Shown: piece by piece, positions 31,660 through 43,975 of the stretch
Layout: each line of letters opens with the position of its first letter
Numbering within the stretch: position 1 is the stretch's first letter
Assembly: GCA_022747635.1 (NCBI GenBank)
Contig: JAKTNV010000002.1
Coordinates: 585,001 to 649,000, forward strand
Reading direction: 5' to 3'
DNA length: 64,000 nt
From: Hetaerina americana
Lineage: Eukaryota > Arthropoda > Insecta > Odonata > Calopterygidae
Translations under genes and position numbers: made by a program
The notes under the pieces: generated by a model
Seen by the model: the letters and a program-made list of their open reading frames with translations, nothing else
Databases searched by the model: none
Told to the model about the DNA's origin: nothing

Positions 31660-32894
31660 AAAGGTATGTTTAAAAAAATCAGACTCTATGAATAAATATG
31701 TGATTTTATTAGTTACCTTTCATAGCCTTCAAAATACAGCCCTTGGCTGCCATTATAACGCTCCCGGCGTTTTTTCCAGCTTTCGAATGCCGCCTGGAAC
31801 ACTTATTTCAGGATGGCCTTTAAGTCTGTGGTACGATTTGGTTGGGTGTTTTCAATAGATTCAAATCGGCGTCCTTTCGAGGTGTGTTTTAACTCAGGAA
31901 ATAGGACGATATCCGCAGGATTCAGAGAGTAGGGTGGCTGCGTGATCACGGGTGTGCTGTTTTTGGCTGAAAACTCGGTGCCAATCAATCGTGATTAAAG
32001 TGACTTGTTGGTCCGCATTTGTGGTCTCTTCCGCAACATGGCGTGTCTTAACCTACTCATGATCTCTACATAATGCTCCCCATTCACTCTTTGTCCTTCG
32101 GGGACATATTCATAATGAATAATCCCTTCCCAATCGAAGAAAACGATCGAAATCACCGTCAAGCTCGATCGCGATATCCAAACTCTTTTGGGCCGAGAGA
32201 AAGATGGTCCCTTTTACTCTAAAGACATGGTTTCGAAATCATAACCATAAACCCAGGTTTAATCACCTGTGACAATTGTTTTTAAGAAGTTTCCGCCGTC
32301 GTTTGAACGATCGAGCAGTTCCTGGCTTATTTGAAGACGCTTTCACCTCTGATCATCCGTCGGGGCACACATCGGGCCGCAGCGTGCCTCAAATTTCAAT
32401 CAAAATGGCGGAACACGATCCGACGCTTAAGTGAACGACGCTGACAATCTCCCCGACAGTTAACCTTGGGTTTGCACCCACTAAATCATTCACACTGTTG
32501 ATATGGGCGTCGTTTGTCGATGTCTATGGTCGCCCACTTCTCGGTTCTTCATCGATCGAATTTTGTCCAGACTGGAAGCCGTTGCACCAACGATAACACT
32601 GTGCCCGGATCAATGAGTCATTGCCGAATGCCTCTTGAATCAATGAAGGTTAAAACAAAATTCAATGCACACGCGCTACTCCTCTTATATCTTCTCTCTC
32701 TCTTGCTGACCAAACATTTGGACACCAATCGTGTGAAAGCTCAGACAAGAATCGCTGTTGTGCGGAGACAAGTCAAGATGGGGCCCCGAGGAAGACAATT
32801 CGCACATACGCCGCTAGAAGGCGACAACTCGCTGATTCACGTCAAGTAGTACGCGCGTAGAAAGACCAGTCTCATATTTTGTGCGCAGAACTTG
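31660..32894 (-). mobile_element. mariner, about 1,235 bp, decayed
   Basis: TA at 31658-31659 and 32895-32896, with imperfect tips. Minus-strand pieces include a GDETWVYGYDFETMSQSK-like block around 32180-32260 (first Asp), a SPDLAPAD-like block at 31900-31950 (read as YSLNPADIVLFP, third Asp), KHTSKGRRFESIENTQPN at 31830-31880 and C terminus ending GLYFEGYER at about 31720. The second-Asp block is not convincingly visible. It sits 98 bp from the previous, different mariner. Confidence 0.8.
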
Positions 32895-32896
32895 TA

Positions 32897-35479
32897 TTCG
32901 GGTTTTATTCTCGATTTTGTAATGAATTCGTGATAAGGAATAAAAGTACGCACTTCACTCTCTCGTTGATGATATCCATCGCTCTTACTTTATCCTTGAG
33001 GCCAACACATCCAAAGTAAATTAAAGCTCTAATCATTCCGTTCGCGTCGCAAGAAATCTCAAGTCCCGGTTTCTTTCATTTTGTCTGTCTTATCCGTTCA
33101 CTTCGTCAATCAAGGGGCTCCGAAATGAATTCATTCAACATACATACTCGACAAGTTTACTCACTTTTTGTATCATTCAAAAAAGTCTAGCGGATTTTAT
33201 GAAAACCTTTATCAAATATTAAATGAACGTTTTCCTCCTAGATCCCAAATCTATGCCGCACATCCAAAATATGGCGTCATTTATTCAAAGCAACGCCTCT
33301 CAAGTGGTTCCATTACATTCTCCTAATACCAGTCTTATGAGATTTTGCTTCTTAAAGGCTGAACCGCGCATTCTTCTAATTGCGCATATGCACTGAACAC
33401 TTCAATGTACGCGTCACGCCGCACTATTCAGCTTGGCATGATTTTTCTAGTTCCATCGCATCTATTTTATAGTTTATATAAAATTATTACAAAACTTTGT
33501 ACTGTTCATTATCGGTTATTTACTTTTGATCTCCATTTCTTACACCTCACGAATATTATGGGTCTTTAAGGAGGAAAAAGATTAAAAAGGGGTGTTCCCA
33601 ATGACCGCTATGGTAATGATGACCGAAATTAGGCAGGGGTGTGGCAATGACCTCTCTTGCTGGTGTCCGTTGACATGGGCTCTTGCAGGGTCACTTTGAT
33701 GTTGTACCGCGCACATTAAAGCGGTAAGAGATAATCGGTTACCTCCGGCGTAGGGGTGATAGGAAGACGATAAGGCTTGCCTGAGGATAAGCATCAAAGG
33801 ATAAGAAAATTGAGAGAAAAAGAGGGAGTCGTAATGCCATTTAGATGGAAAGGCAACCTTCATTACGTAAGGCATGTTTGGAAACTGATCTCACACTTGA
33901 TTGCGAGGAGGCTAAGTGGGAAGGGGTAGGAGAAAGATGGGGAATGGGAGGGCGGCGTTCAGGGTGGGTTAAGTGAGAGAACATTTTAATGCGAGGGAAA
34001 CAGGGACTCACATCTGAATTTCGTCTTCACGGATATGCGTATGAAATATGTGTACTTAATATGGGTTATGGAGACAACACTTGGTGGGGGGATTACCCTC
34101 TAAAAGGTGTAATTAGTGTCTCCGGGAGATATGGGTTTTTCTGGGATCAATTGGGTTACCTGGAGAGAAATGATTTCTCCGGTCTAATTAAAATGTGCTT
34201 AAAAATTCTTAAATCTAATGAGTAGTTGGCAACTGGTCTGACTATTGAGATCATTGCGATATAAGGTGCATAGCTTTTGCCATTTGCCGTGCTTTTGAAA
34301 GACAGAAATAAGATCATTTTAACCGTAAAGACTTTTCTGAAACTAAATTTTGCCGAAGAGTGAGATGGATACATTACGATGTTTGAAAACACGGGGAAGA
34401 CCTTTCACTAATGACGGCAGAATGGGAGTTTCATAGTTTGGGTTTGAAATTGGAGATAGGTTGGCGGTAGAATTAATTCGTTTGCTAAATTTTGGTTTCC
34501 TTAGAATTGGATGGATCAGATTAGTGTTGTTTTCATGAGTAATGGATATGTATTTTCATTTATTTACGCCATTAAAAATACAAAGCCATCAAGTGCGATT
34601 AAGATTTTGTGGTTTATAATAGAATTGGACATGAAAATTCTTGTTTTTGTTGCAAAGGAAGGAGTCTAAGGGAATGCATATGTCTGGGTGAGATGATTTC
34701 CAATTAATGTAAAATAAAAAGGCATTATTGGAATATAAATGTGATAAAAATGGTCAGTGAGTAAGTATTGTATTTTGGCTACGGAAGTGTCTTGGCTGGG
34801 AAGAGGTACCCATTTCACTGCCAAAGGTTGACTTGGAAATTGTTTTTTGTATTTGAAATCATTTGGAGGCATGCAAAAGGCTTACTTATTTAAACGTCTT
34901 GGTGGCGTCTTAATTTTATTTTATTTTCACGGATTTCAGAGGAGGTAACGAGCGTTTGAATAGGGAATTTGATATTAGGGAAAAATTTTTGTTAGTCTAA
35001 CGAGCCCGGAGCTTCTGTGTTTTCAGCTTTAAGTCATGCAGGTAGAGTGCTTACAATTATGATGAAAGCGTTGCTCAACTATTCTCTAATAATCATAACA
35101 AGCTGAAAAGTCTTTTCATTGCCAAAGATATACCGTAATGCATCTTAAATTTGCGAAGACACCATTTTGACACATCAAGGGTTTGGAGATGTCCCGCATG
35201 AACCCTGAAATTGTTTTATGCGACGATGGAAATGATGAGCACACGCATTATGGCAAGGCACTTGCATCCTCTCTTGTCATATTTGAAATATTGCGCATTC
35301 GTCGGAAAATGATCAGGTGTGAAACGAAAATTTGATCCATTAATGAAAATAGACAGTTGGAATCAATGAAAAAAACTGGCCAATAGTAAAAATAATTTTC
35401 TCAAGCTCATAGAATATTTTTTTTAATAATCCAATTCTGGCTAACAAAAATGGACGCCATTAAAGAAGGAGTCAACGGC
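32897..35479. other. no gene recognised
   Basis: Short frames only. 33582-33875 is open on the minus strand (97 codons) but shows no known domain. 33880-34230 is relatively G-rich on the plus strand. Confidence 0.4.
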
Positions 35480-35940
35480 TTGATTGATACGACGCCCTGC
35501 CTCCATGCGCCTGAATAGCAGAGCCAAAATGTTGATAGCACCCGGAGGAGCAGAGGGAATTCACATATCAGTCTCTCCCTTTTTCTCAGCCACTCCCTGG
35601 CGTGGTTCCTCGCACGCGAAGAAGTGGAAAAAATGCAAACAAACGCCTCGAGAATTGCTGCCGGGGGAACATGTTCCACGTCGCCGTGAAGAGAATCCGC
35701 AATCCGGGTCAGCCCCTAGATCTGCCAGTTCGTTTGACTACACCCTCCGTGCCCCTCCTCCCCCGCGAGTACGTCACGTCTGACGTCATAGGGGACACCC
35801 CTCCCCCATAACCCCCTCCCTGCCCGTTGTCTCCCGTCCCCTCCCCTAAGCAAGCCGACCCCAATACCAAGTGATAGTGTGCAAGCCCTTATGCGAGTGT
35901 CCCGAGCGGAACAAGTAGCTCTCGTTTACAAAGCGTCCCT
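35480..35940. promoter_or_regulatory. CpG-rich island with a perfect CRE-type palindrome
   Basis: This segment is clearly richer in G+C and CpG than its flanks and has long C-rich runs (about 35745-35850). TGACGTCA at 35781-35788 is the full palindromic CREB/ATF site, with a second ACGTCACG just before it. Open frames here (99 and 90 codons) show no domain. It could be a promoter or first-exon region of an unseen host transcript, possibly opsin, whose 5' end lies on this side. That is inference only. Confidence 0.3.
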
Positions 35941-38900
35941 GGAATATCACTTAAACTGAGAGGGCAGGGAGGCCGATGCATTAATCCTTTTTAGGACTAT
36001 TTTTCTCGAGTATTCACGGCCGCAGGGTTCTCACGGGCAACTTCCCTTCGGCAAAAAGTATTTTATTAGGAAATTAGCTCCCAAGGAGCGAACATTTTTA
36101 TCGCGTGTACTAAAAAAACATTTCTTCTTATTAATTTTGGTTTCAGCGTATTCATACCCTTCGTACGTTCAAGATATTTTCTTATGCTTGCCACAATGAT
36201 CCGACTAATGCCTGGTATACATCTGTACGACGGTCCTAAAGACGCCTCAATGCAGCGTAATACTAGGGCAGCTTTGTGTAAATAAGAGAAGTAGCAGGGA
36301 AATGATTACCACTGTGTTTGTTTCTCATGTTCTTTGTTTCGATCATGAGTTTTGCCATAGAAACATAGTTCTTTGAACATTCCTGCTGCGATATACATTT
36401 TTCAAATTGATGTTTTTACGAGGGACTTTATTTTCTCTTGTCATTATTAAAATCGAACGATTGATACCTTTGAATTAAGTTTTATCTAGCATTGAGCCCT
36501 ATAGCTTCCACAGGTTTCCATCCCAGGTTGTTCAGCAGTAATAAGACGACGCCTTGTGCGATATTCCTTGAGTTTATTCCCAACGTTTATATCAGTATTT
36601 TATTCATTTCGAATTACGGATTTTCCCTGATTGCTCTCATTATGCTGCCCCGATACATACGTACGCTTCGTAAAAATGAAGTTTTCCCACGGTTACATTA
36701 TAGATGGGTTTTTAATTATATAGGCCCCACACAATGCAATTTAACAAGAAGAAACTTTTCGGATGTAATACCGAGATTTTAAACTTTATTTGCAAAATCC
36801 TACTGCAAGAGATAATAAGAAAAACTAGCATGCGTGGCTGGATGTCTAGCATAACATTTTAACCGAAGTCGTGACGGGACGATGGGGTAACCTCTATTGA
36901 AAAGTGGTTCATTCACCCTTGTTCAACGACATAATTCAGACGCACTCTTTTCAAAGAACGATTATTCTTGTTGGACATTCCTTTCACCTACCCACCTGAA
37001 CCAAGGGTAATACCTTAGCACTTGCCCACTCTCCACCCTCGCTCATTGCACAGCGGGGAATATGTTAAAATAATTTCAACTGCCAAAATATTAACAAGGC
37101 TAACATGTTTAAAGAGTATATAACATTTATTGATGCCTTATATGTATATTTCTTATGGTTTAGGGTCAATTTATGAATATTTTTACAAAATATTATTAGA
37201 TATCTTAGTTTTGGTCCTCCTTTGCACTAATGCCAAATGTTAAAATATTTCAGCGGTGAAATTGAACACGCACAATTTTATATTTAATTATGTCAATAAA
37301 CAATACTTAGGTTACAACCCTATCATTTTCAATGACTGAGGTACCTATTTTTAACTATTGGCTATGGTCTATAATACGCCTCACGTTAATTAAATTATCA
37401 ATGATCATCCAGACTATCCTAGATCCGGCATATTTCAGTCAGTTCTCCATTTTAATGGATTTTTATCTTAATTTAAGATGGGTATTCAAAAAACCTGAAA
37501 CAATACAGTACAGCTTTAAAATATCCTGTGTGTCCATTGACCGATATTTTCGTACCGTATCCTTTTACTAAAAATAACAATCAATGGTTGAAGAATAGCA
37601 CGCAATTAAAAGTTTTCGATGAAGAGAAATTAAAACTGGTCCAAAGATTTGGAACATATCTTCTTTTTCAGCTAAAAATATAAAAATCTTCTCAACCGAG
37701 TTGCACCTAATGCAGACATTCTTTCACAAAACCGCTCTCAAATTCTAAACATTTTCCCACGAATAAAGTGTCAAATTATGATAAATTAACTTCTGCTTGC
37801 AACTCTTGAAGAGTCCAACGTTGCGAATTTCTCATAATTGACATATCTGCCTTAGACAGTGGTTGGTACTAATTTTTTAGACTCGGAAATGAAAATGAAT
37901 ATGGTCGCGTCTTGCATAGAATAAAATTTACGGACATTCACCCAAGATGTTGAGTCTTCAAGTCCTTTTGCTGCTGATCCATACATCTCAAAAAATTACA
38001 TTGATTAATGAATTATTTGGGGGTCTGTACCGCCGATTGTTTTAAATTATCCTCCATACGGACCACCGCACGGTGAAAAATATAATTTCAAAATCTCTAG
38101 CATCAAGACCGAATGCACTAAGAGAGAGCAACCATAATTCCTCGGTTGGGTTTTTCGAATCGGTGAAGCACATCGCACCCCTGACTTTTCGGCCTTTTAT
38201 GAAATAAAAGACTCTTCTATGGAAAACTAATAATCGTTGTTTATTGTACGTGTGTTGTGTATCCCATATACAAAGGGCATGCGTGGAGCAGATAATTAAT
38301 CTAGTTTGCCATAGAATTTTGTGGTACATCTAGCCAAGGGTCCTCCACAATTATGGAAGTGATTTTTTCCTACCTCTGGACTTCACATTCACAAGAGACC
38401 TCTGGACTCTAGTACGCACTATGCAACTGAATTGTAAGTAAATGATAGGCAATACTTTGACATTAGAATACATGTGGGTGGCTGGCTGACCTCTTTGCGA
38501 ACAATGTCGACCACGGAACAGATGGGTCTCACTCGCGGAGACTACGTAAGTCGAAAAGCAGGATTTAAACGAGACCCTGTCTCGTTGGTTCCAAGTTCCG
38601 CTGCATCCCATTTTCCCTGTAACGCCCTCTTTTTAATTAGGCTTCACTTCTTTCCAATCACTGGGATATTTTTCCTGGAACACAATTAGCCACGTTTTTA
38701 ACTTGGCCACTTATCCAATTTTGCTCACCGAAAAGGTTTTTAAGATCTGTAAGCCTATTCGTAAAAATCCATCACTTTTCAACATTCAATGCCGGTTGTA
38801 TTATTGAGTTTAATATGAAATCAAATTAGTTAATTACTCCATGGATAATATAAAATTCTCATTTTGCAGCCATTAACTTCGGCACAGAGCGTGTGACTTT

Positions 38901-39019
38901 TGCGTTAGAGACAACATCATCGAAGGCCATAAAAGACAGTTCCCTTAATTACCTTATTTTTCAGGAATTAATATTTCCTAATTGAATTCCTTGCAGAGTA
39001 AAAATACGAAGAATAATAA
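35941..39019. other. no gene recognised
   Basis: AT-rich. Frames at 36492-36782, 37332-37571 and 38042-38329 lack recognisable motifs. 38470-38610 is a little GC-richer. Confidence 0.4.
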
Positions 39020-40035
39020 GAAAAATATAAGGAACGTCTGAAATTGTTTGTGGCCAGGTTTGAGAGGAGTTTCACTATATCATCATATGTCAAGGAACGT
39101 TGTTACCACGCTCTTGTAAGGCCTCATTTAGAATACGCATGCAGCGTGTGGGATCCGAGTGAAAAAGGTCTCATTCGGGAAATTGAGAAGGTTCAACGCC
39201 GGGCAGCCCGTTTTGTGAAAAATTCCTACGATAAAACGCAAAGCGTCACCGAAATGCTCATGGATTTGGGGTGGGAATCATTGGAAGAGAGACGATTCAA
39301 TGCAAGATTGTAATTATTAAATAAATTTAGATCCGCATGTTTTAGCAGCGAGGTCTCGCAAATTATTCGTACTCCTACATACATTGGTCGCTTGGATCAT
39401 GCATATAAAATTCGGGAAATAGATGCCAGAACTAGCCGACTCAAGGACTCCTTCTTCCCACGGACAATACGGGATAGCAACTGCAGGGTTATAGATAGCA
39501 AAAATTCCACTTGCCACCCTCAGCGTCTAAAAAATAATTAGTTGTATTTAAATGCATGCTCTTCCACTAACCTTATGTGTTTTGCTATAATAACCCATTC
39601 TTTCCGAATGACCTCATTCGTGTTCCGTTCATCTGTTTTTGGGTCTCCCTTTCAATCCCTCGTCCCTCTCCGCGGGGGAAATTCCTGCTACCTGCAACGT
39701 TGGGTCGCCTTTTACAGACTCTTTGGGGGTGGTGTTTCGTGGTGCATTTTCATGTGGTAGTGATGTTTCAATTTCTTGCTTGTTGTGTCCTGGCTTCCGT
39801 GTTGTAGGATGGCTTTCGTGCTGCATCACGGGGTGCAGTTTTTTAAGTTGTTTTGCGGTATATGTGTTTGCATGAGTATTGGATGAAAGGATTTTTGCAT
39901 GTATGTGCGCGCTGCTGTGGGTGTAATTTTCCGTGTTGTTTTTTTGCATGTGGTATTTTTCCTTTTTACGGTTGGTGACCTAACACCCCCCGCCACACGC
40001 CCTTGCGGCGGCTTGCGGGGTGTTATGTAGATGTA
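39020..40035 (+). mobile_element. CR1/Jockey-type LINE, 3' end (RT C terminus and 3' UTR)
   Basis: The frame at 39044-39313 gives the C-terminal segment that follows the RT: SSYVKERCYHALVRPHLEYA, CSVWDPSEKGLIREIEKVQR, RAARFVKN and MLMDLGWESLEERRFNARL. It continues in another frame with YIGRLDHAYKIREIDARTSR and KDSFFPRTIRD up to 39537, and a 3' UTR follows. The 3' terminus forms a hairpin (ACACCCCCCGCC / GGCTTGCGGGGTGT, about 39981-40024) and ends TATGTAGATGTA. The same family ends at 63.6 kb. 5'-truncated and inactive. Confidence 0.85.
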
Positions 40036-41940
40036 TCATTTTCTCAAAGTATTTATGGCCTTTACGACATGGCACATTAACTATTTATTTTAAAGGGGAT
40101 AATTTCAATGAAATGGGAAAAAAGACACCATATGAAATCGTCACAAAAGTGTCCAACTCGAGCGCCACAAGCATTTATGGAGTATCCAGGAAGCCCCCAC
40201 GCAGAACTGACAGCGCTGTATATTACTGCCGCCAGCTGATATATTTATTTTGCGAAAATTATATCAGTCCTTGATAATAAAAATAGAGGAAAACGATGAC
40301 TAAATTTCGGGAAAAAGTTAAACAAAATTCCGATGACTTGGCATGCGTTGTTGCTCAATGGGATTCCCTTGAGTTAATGATGAATATCAACGTAAATTCC
40401 GACACCAAGGAGGATGAATCAAAGGACTTTCGAAAGTCAACCCACGAATCACGAAGTGTGAAGGAGGAAAAAAGGGAGGACTCTCTCTCGGAATAATTCA
40501 AGGAACTGGGGATGAATTTTGGAGGAGAACTTCCTCTTGGCAATTGGCAGATGAGTCTAGCAGGGCGATTTATTATTATCTGGAAGTGTAGGTAGGTTTT
40601 AGATGGAACTCAGCTACATTTCATATCCTCTCTAAAAAGACGATTAGACCACTACCCCGGGTTTTTAAGATTTGGATATTTTCCAAATTTATTTCATCAA
40701 GGGGAAATATATTTCTGTTGAGCTAAAATATGGCAAAAAAATGATTTAACATTAAAATTCACTTACAAAATGATATTCAGAGCAAATAATTGCCACGAAA
40801 TGCACGCGATAAATTCCTTCGACTTTTTTTATCTTCTCCAATTGAGAAAATAACAATAAGTTTACTTAAAAAATTATTTGATGAGCTAAATGCAGAGTTA
40901 TTTAAATGAAAATAATATCCAATTTAATTTGTCTAATTAGAGAAAGGAATTATTCACGTGCCAGGGTTATTGTTTTCAAAACTATTATCCCCATAAACAA
41001 AGGTTGAGACAGGACGAATAAAAATTCACTCACAAAATCAATGCAAAACAAAATGTCATAACACCATAAATTTTCTCTCGTTTCTGCAAAAATAGTCTCA
41101 AATTTTTCTATCGATTCCGATAACTTAAATTAAAATTGACAAAAATTACACTTCCACTATGCTTCGGGTTCTCAATATGAAAAGCGATGGGAGAAGAAAA
41201 AAGATGGAACAATTGCTCAACCTGAGAAATACCAGTTGTAAAGGTGGGAGATAATTGCGGAAGAATGTTTTAATTTTAATATATCCCTGACTAATTTAAG
41301 CTGATAACCCTCGGCCAATTAATCATCACGACCTAGGGTACTTCCAAGGGGGACGACGCCCATCAACCGCCCAATTGGATACTCTGGAGCCTCATTGACA
41401 CGAGATTGGGATTATATTGCAGGAGCCACAGTTCGATCGGCGCCACGATGACTCGAAGAAGCCTTGGCGAGTGAAAAGGCTCGGCCACACAGAAACATTT
41501 CTAAATCACTCGATTGGCAATCAATGCACTTAAAAAAAGCAATGCTGATCACCAACTGAAATCAGGAATCAGATACAAGTGGCGTCGATTACAAGGGATT
41601 TGATTGAACATCAACGATTGATAGAAAGCAAATCTGGCTTAATTCGCTTAGTGCACGAATCAAACTCAATCCCCCCATAACATTAAAACAAGCAACATGC
41701 TTCACAACGCTCTCCAACAGAAAAGTATTCGAAACAATCTTATTTTTTTTAAATTAACGCTAAATAAAGGCAGACTTAAGCATTTGAGATATCAAAAAAA
41801 TCCAAAGTATTCTTAAATTATTTTTTAGAATTTCTATGAGAAAAACTCACGACTTATAATTTAATACATAAACGTTAAGGAAATTGATTCTTTAAGTGCA
41901 TAATTTTGTAAATTACAGCTTTTAATGTTGATTCGTTTTG
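40036..41940. other. no gene recognised
   Basis: AT-rich. The 66-codon frame at 40296-40496 (acidic and lysine-rich) has no known domain. Confidence 0.4.
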
Positions 41941-42490
41941 TTTCAGGAAGCCGCAGATTGAAGGAACTCGCACTATGGAGACGATGGAGGCTGACACTGT
42001 GATTTAGTTCCTTCATTCGAAAGGTTACACTGCCCAGAAAAACCACTGGGATGAAAGGAAAACTGCTTATAGAAATAATGACCCTATAATATGAGACAGA
42101 TTATTCTGAGGGGAATTGTCGAACTGGCAACCACGTGTCTCTCACAGACGATCCTAGAAGTGGAAGACCATTACTCACGGACGACGCTGCCACGGTGAAG
42201 AAAGAAAGTGGACTTTATCTTCGTATAAGGTCAAAGAGCAGCCATCTAATTGGTCATAATTAGACTAATCTTAGCTGCGTCAGCGTGTGAAAAATAATCC
42301 ACGAAGATCTGCACATGTCAAAGGCGTCAGCACAGATCACATCGTACAAGAGGTGAAACCATGGTTTTCGACGCAACCTGCAGAGTTATCCAATGACGGC
42401 CTTCGAAAGACACGCTGGAAGAAATATGTAACTCCAAATGGCAATTATGTTAAGAAATCTTAAGAATAGCAAATAAAAATAAAATTTCTA
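41941..42490 (+). mobile_element. mariner remnant, internally deleted
   Basis: Plus-strand fragments: SLTDDPRSGRPLLTDDAATV at about 42145-42200 (linker with the GRP motif), CEKIIHEDLHMSKASAQI-like text at about 42290-42340 (second helix-turn-helix), then a direct jump to a C terminus at about 42385-42450 (RKTRWKKYVTPNGNYVKKS). The catalytic domain is missing. I could not define its terminal repeats. Confidence 0.7.
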
Positions 42491-42648
42491 TCTCTATTAT
42501 TTTTAGTAGTAATGAAATATTTAATGTATCTTCATTTCCATTTTCAACCCGTCTTCATACCCACAAAAAGAAGATAATTGATAACGGGACCTTTTGCACG
42601 GGTTTCAGGGAGAGTATTGTTTCTAATTTACTATGGAGTGTAGTGTTA

Positions 42649-43591
42649 CAGGGTGCGTTCCGAAATTAATGCAATCATTTTTTAAAAATTATTCATTAAA
42701 AATATTTGCACAAACACTAAAAATTCTTCAAATTACTGTCCTTGGGCCTCTAAACATTTTTACCAGCATCTCTGCATTGACTGGCACGCACCCTGGAAGG
42801 CGTCCTCGGGGACCTCTCGCAGGGTCTTCGTCACGGCTGTTTGGATCTCTCCTATGGACGAAAATCGGGTTCCTTTAAGGGCTGCCTTAATCCATAGGGA
42901 ACAAAAAGAAGTCTGCTGGGGCGACGTACGGACTATAGAGGGGGTGGGGCAGCGATGGCACTTGGGAGTTTGGCCAGGAACTCGCGGACTCGTAGCGCGT
43001 TGTTGCAAACACCTTGGGCACGAGCTTGGCGCACACTTCCCTCGTCGCTAAATCTTCAGTAGCAATGCGAAACACAGCAGTGGACGACAAGTTCAGTTCA
43101 TTGGCAACCATCTTGATAAACAATCGACGGTCAGAGTCCAACAATTGTCGAACACGAGCCACATTGTTGTGGGTTTTGTTGGTTGACGGCCGCCCAGAGC
43201 ATCGTTGTTCGTCGTGGCCCTCTTCCTGGCCCTCCTTAAAGGCCTTTAACCGCCTCGAAACTCGTGAGTTAGATAGAGCTGAGTCCCCGTTATCCTCACG
43301 AATCATTTTATTAGTCTCCCCAAGAGATTTTTTTCAGTTTAGCACACAAAACTTAGTGATCGCGTAACGTTAATCGATCGTCGATTTCATTTTTTTCATG
43401 ACACGATCGGCGTGCAGAGGTTTACAAAAACTGACCTCCGGACACTTTTACAGCTTAAAGAGCACTGAAATCGGTTTTGCGGCAAAGCTTAGTGCCCCCC
43501 CCCCCCCCCCCAATCCTAGGAGTTTGATCTCACTCCGATCAAGAGAAGTGGCGCGGGAAATTTAATTGCATTACTTTCCGAACGCACCTTG
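42649..43591 (-). mobile_element. internally deleted mariner, about 943 bp
   Basis: Left tip CAGGGTGCGTTCCGAAATTA; right tip, inverted, CAAGGTGCGTTCGGAAAGTA. Minus strand: helix-turn-helix region with SNSRVSRRLKAFKEGQEEGH and CSGRPSTNKTHNNV, then LLDSDRRLFIKMVANELNLS and REVCAKLVPKVF (43060-43300). It then jumps to PLYSPYVAPADFFLFP (42900-42950, third Asp) and continues in another frame with KAALKGTRFSSIGEIQTAVT to CQSMQRCW (42765-42880). The first two catalytic Asp are deleted directly after VPKVF. Contains a 17-base C run at 43495-43511. Confidence 0.88.
43495..43511. repeat. C17 homopolymer inside a mariner
   Basis: Seventeen consecutive C on the plus strand near the 5' end of the minus-strand mariner. 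Such runs are length-unstable and error-prone in sequencing. Confidence 0.9.
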
Positions 43592-43599
43592 CATGTAGT

Positions 43600-43975
43600 G
43601 GAGGCTTCTTGAAATATGGGTTTGAAGAAGAATAGAAAAGGAAAGGAAAGAGAAAGAAACGAGGAATTACTGGGTATGGTTGCGAAGGAGAGGCGATCGT
43701 TAGAAGTAATCCAAAACTGCAGGAAAGAGCGAATGAAAAGGATATTGATCGGCATTGGGATGTTCAAAACTGTGACAGAGGGGAGAAGGTTGGGGGAGCG
43801 AGGAAGGGGCAGGAAATAAGGGATAGGGATGGCGGGCAGAGCGAAGGGATGAAGGAAGGATGCCATAAATGTAAGGGAATTTACAGAAATGGATGCCAGG
43901 TTGTATATGTTAGGAGAGGAAAATTGCCGCATATTGTTATAGTCTGTGTCCATCCAAAGTAAACGGAAATAGTAT
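43600..43975 (+). mobile_element. RTE 3' end, copy e, from a diverged subfamily
   Basis: Same block order as copies a-d but clearly diverged: RNEELLGMVAKERRSLEVIQ, KERMKRILIGIGMFKTVTEG (43650-43790), then the CTGTGTCCATCCAAAG block at about 43948-43962, without the usual CCTACC-GGTAGATTACC end. Begins immediately beside the mariner tip at 43591. Confidence 0.75.
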
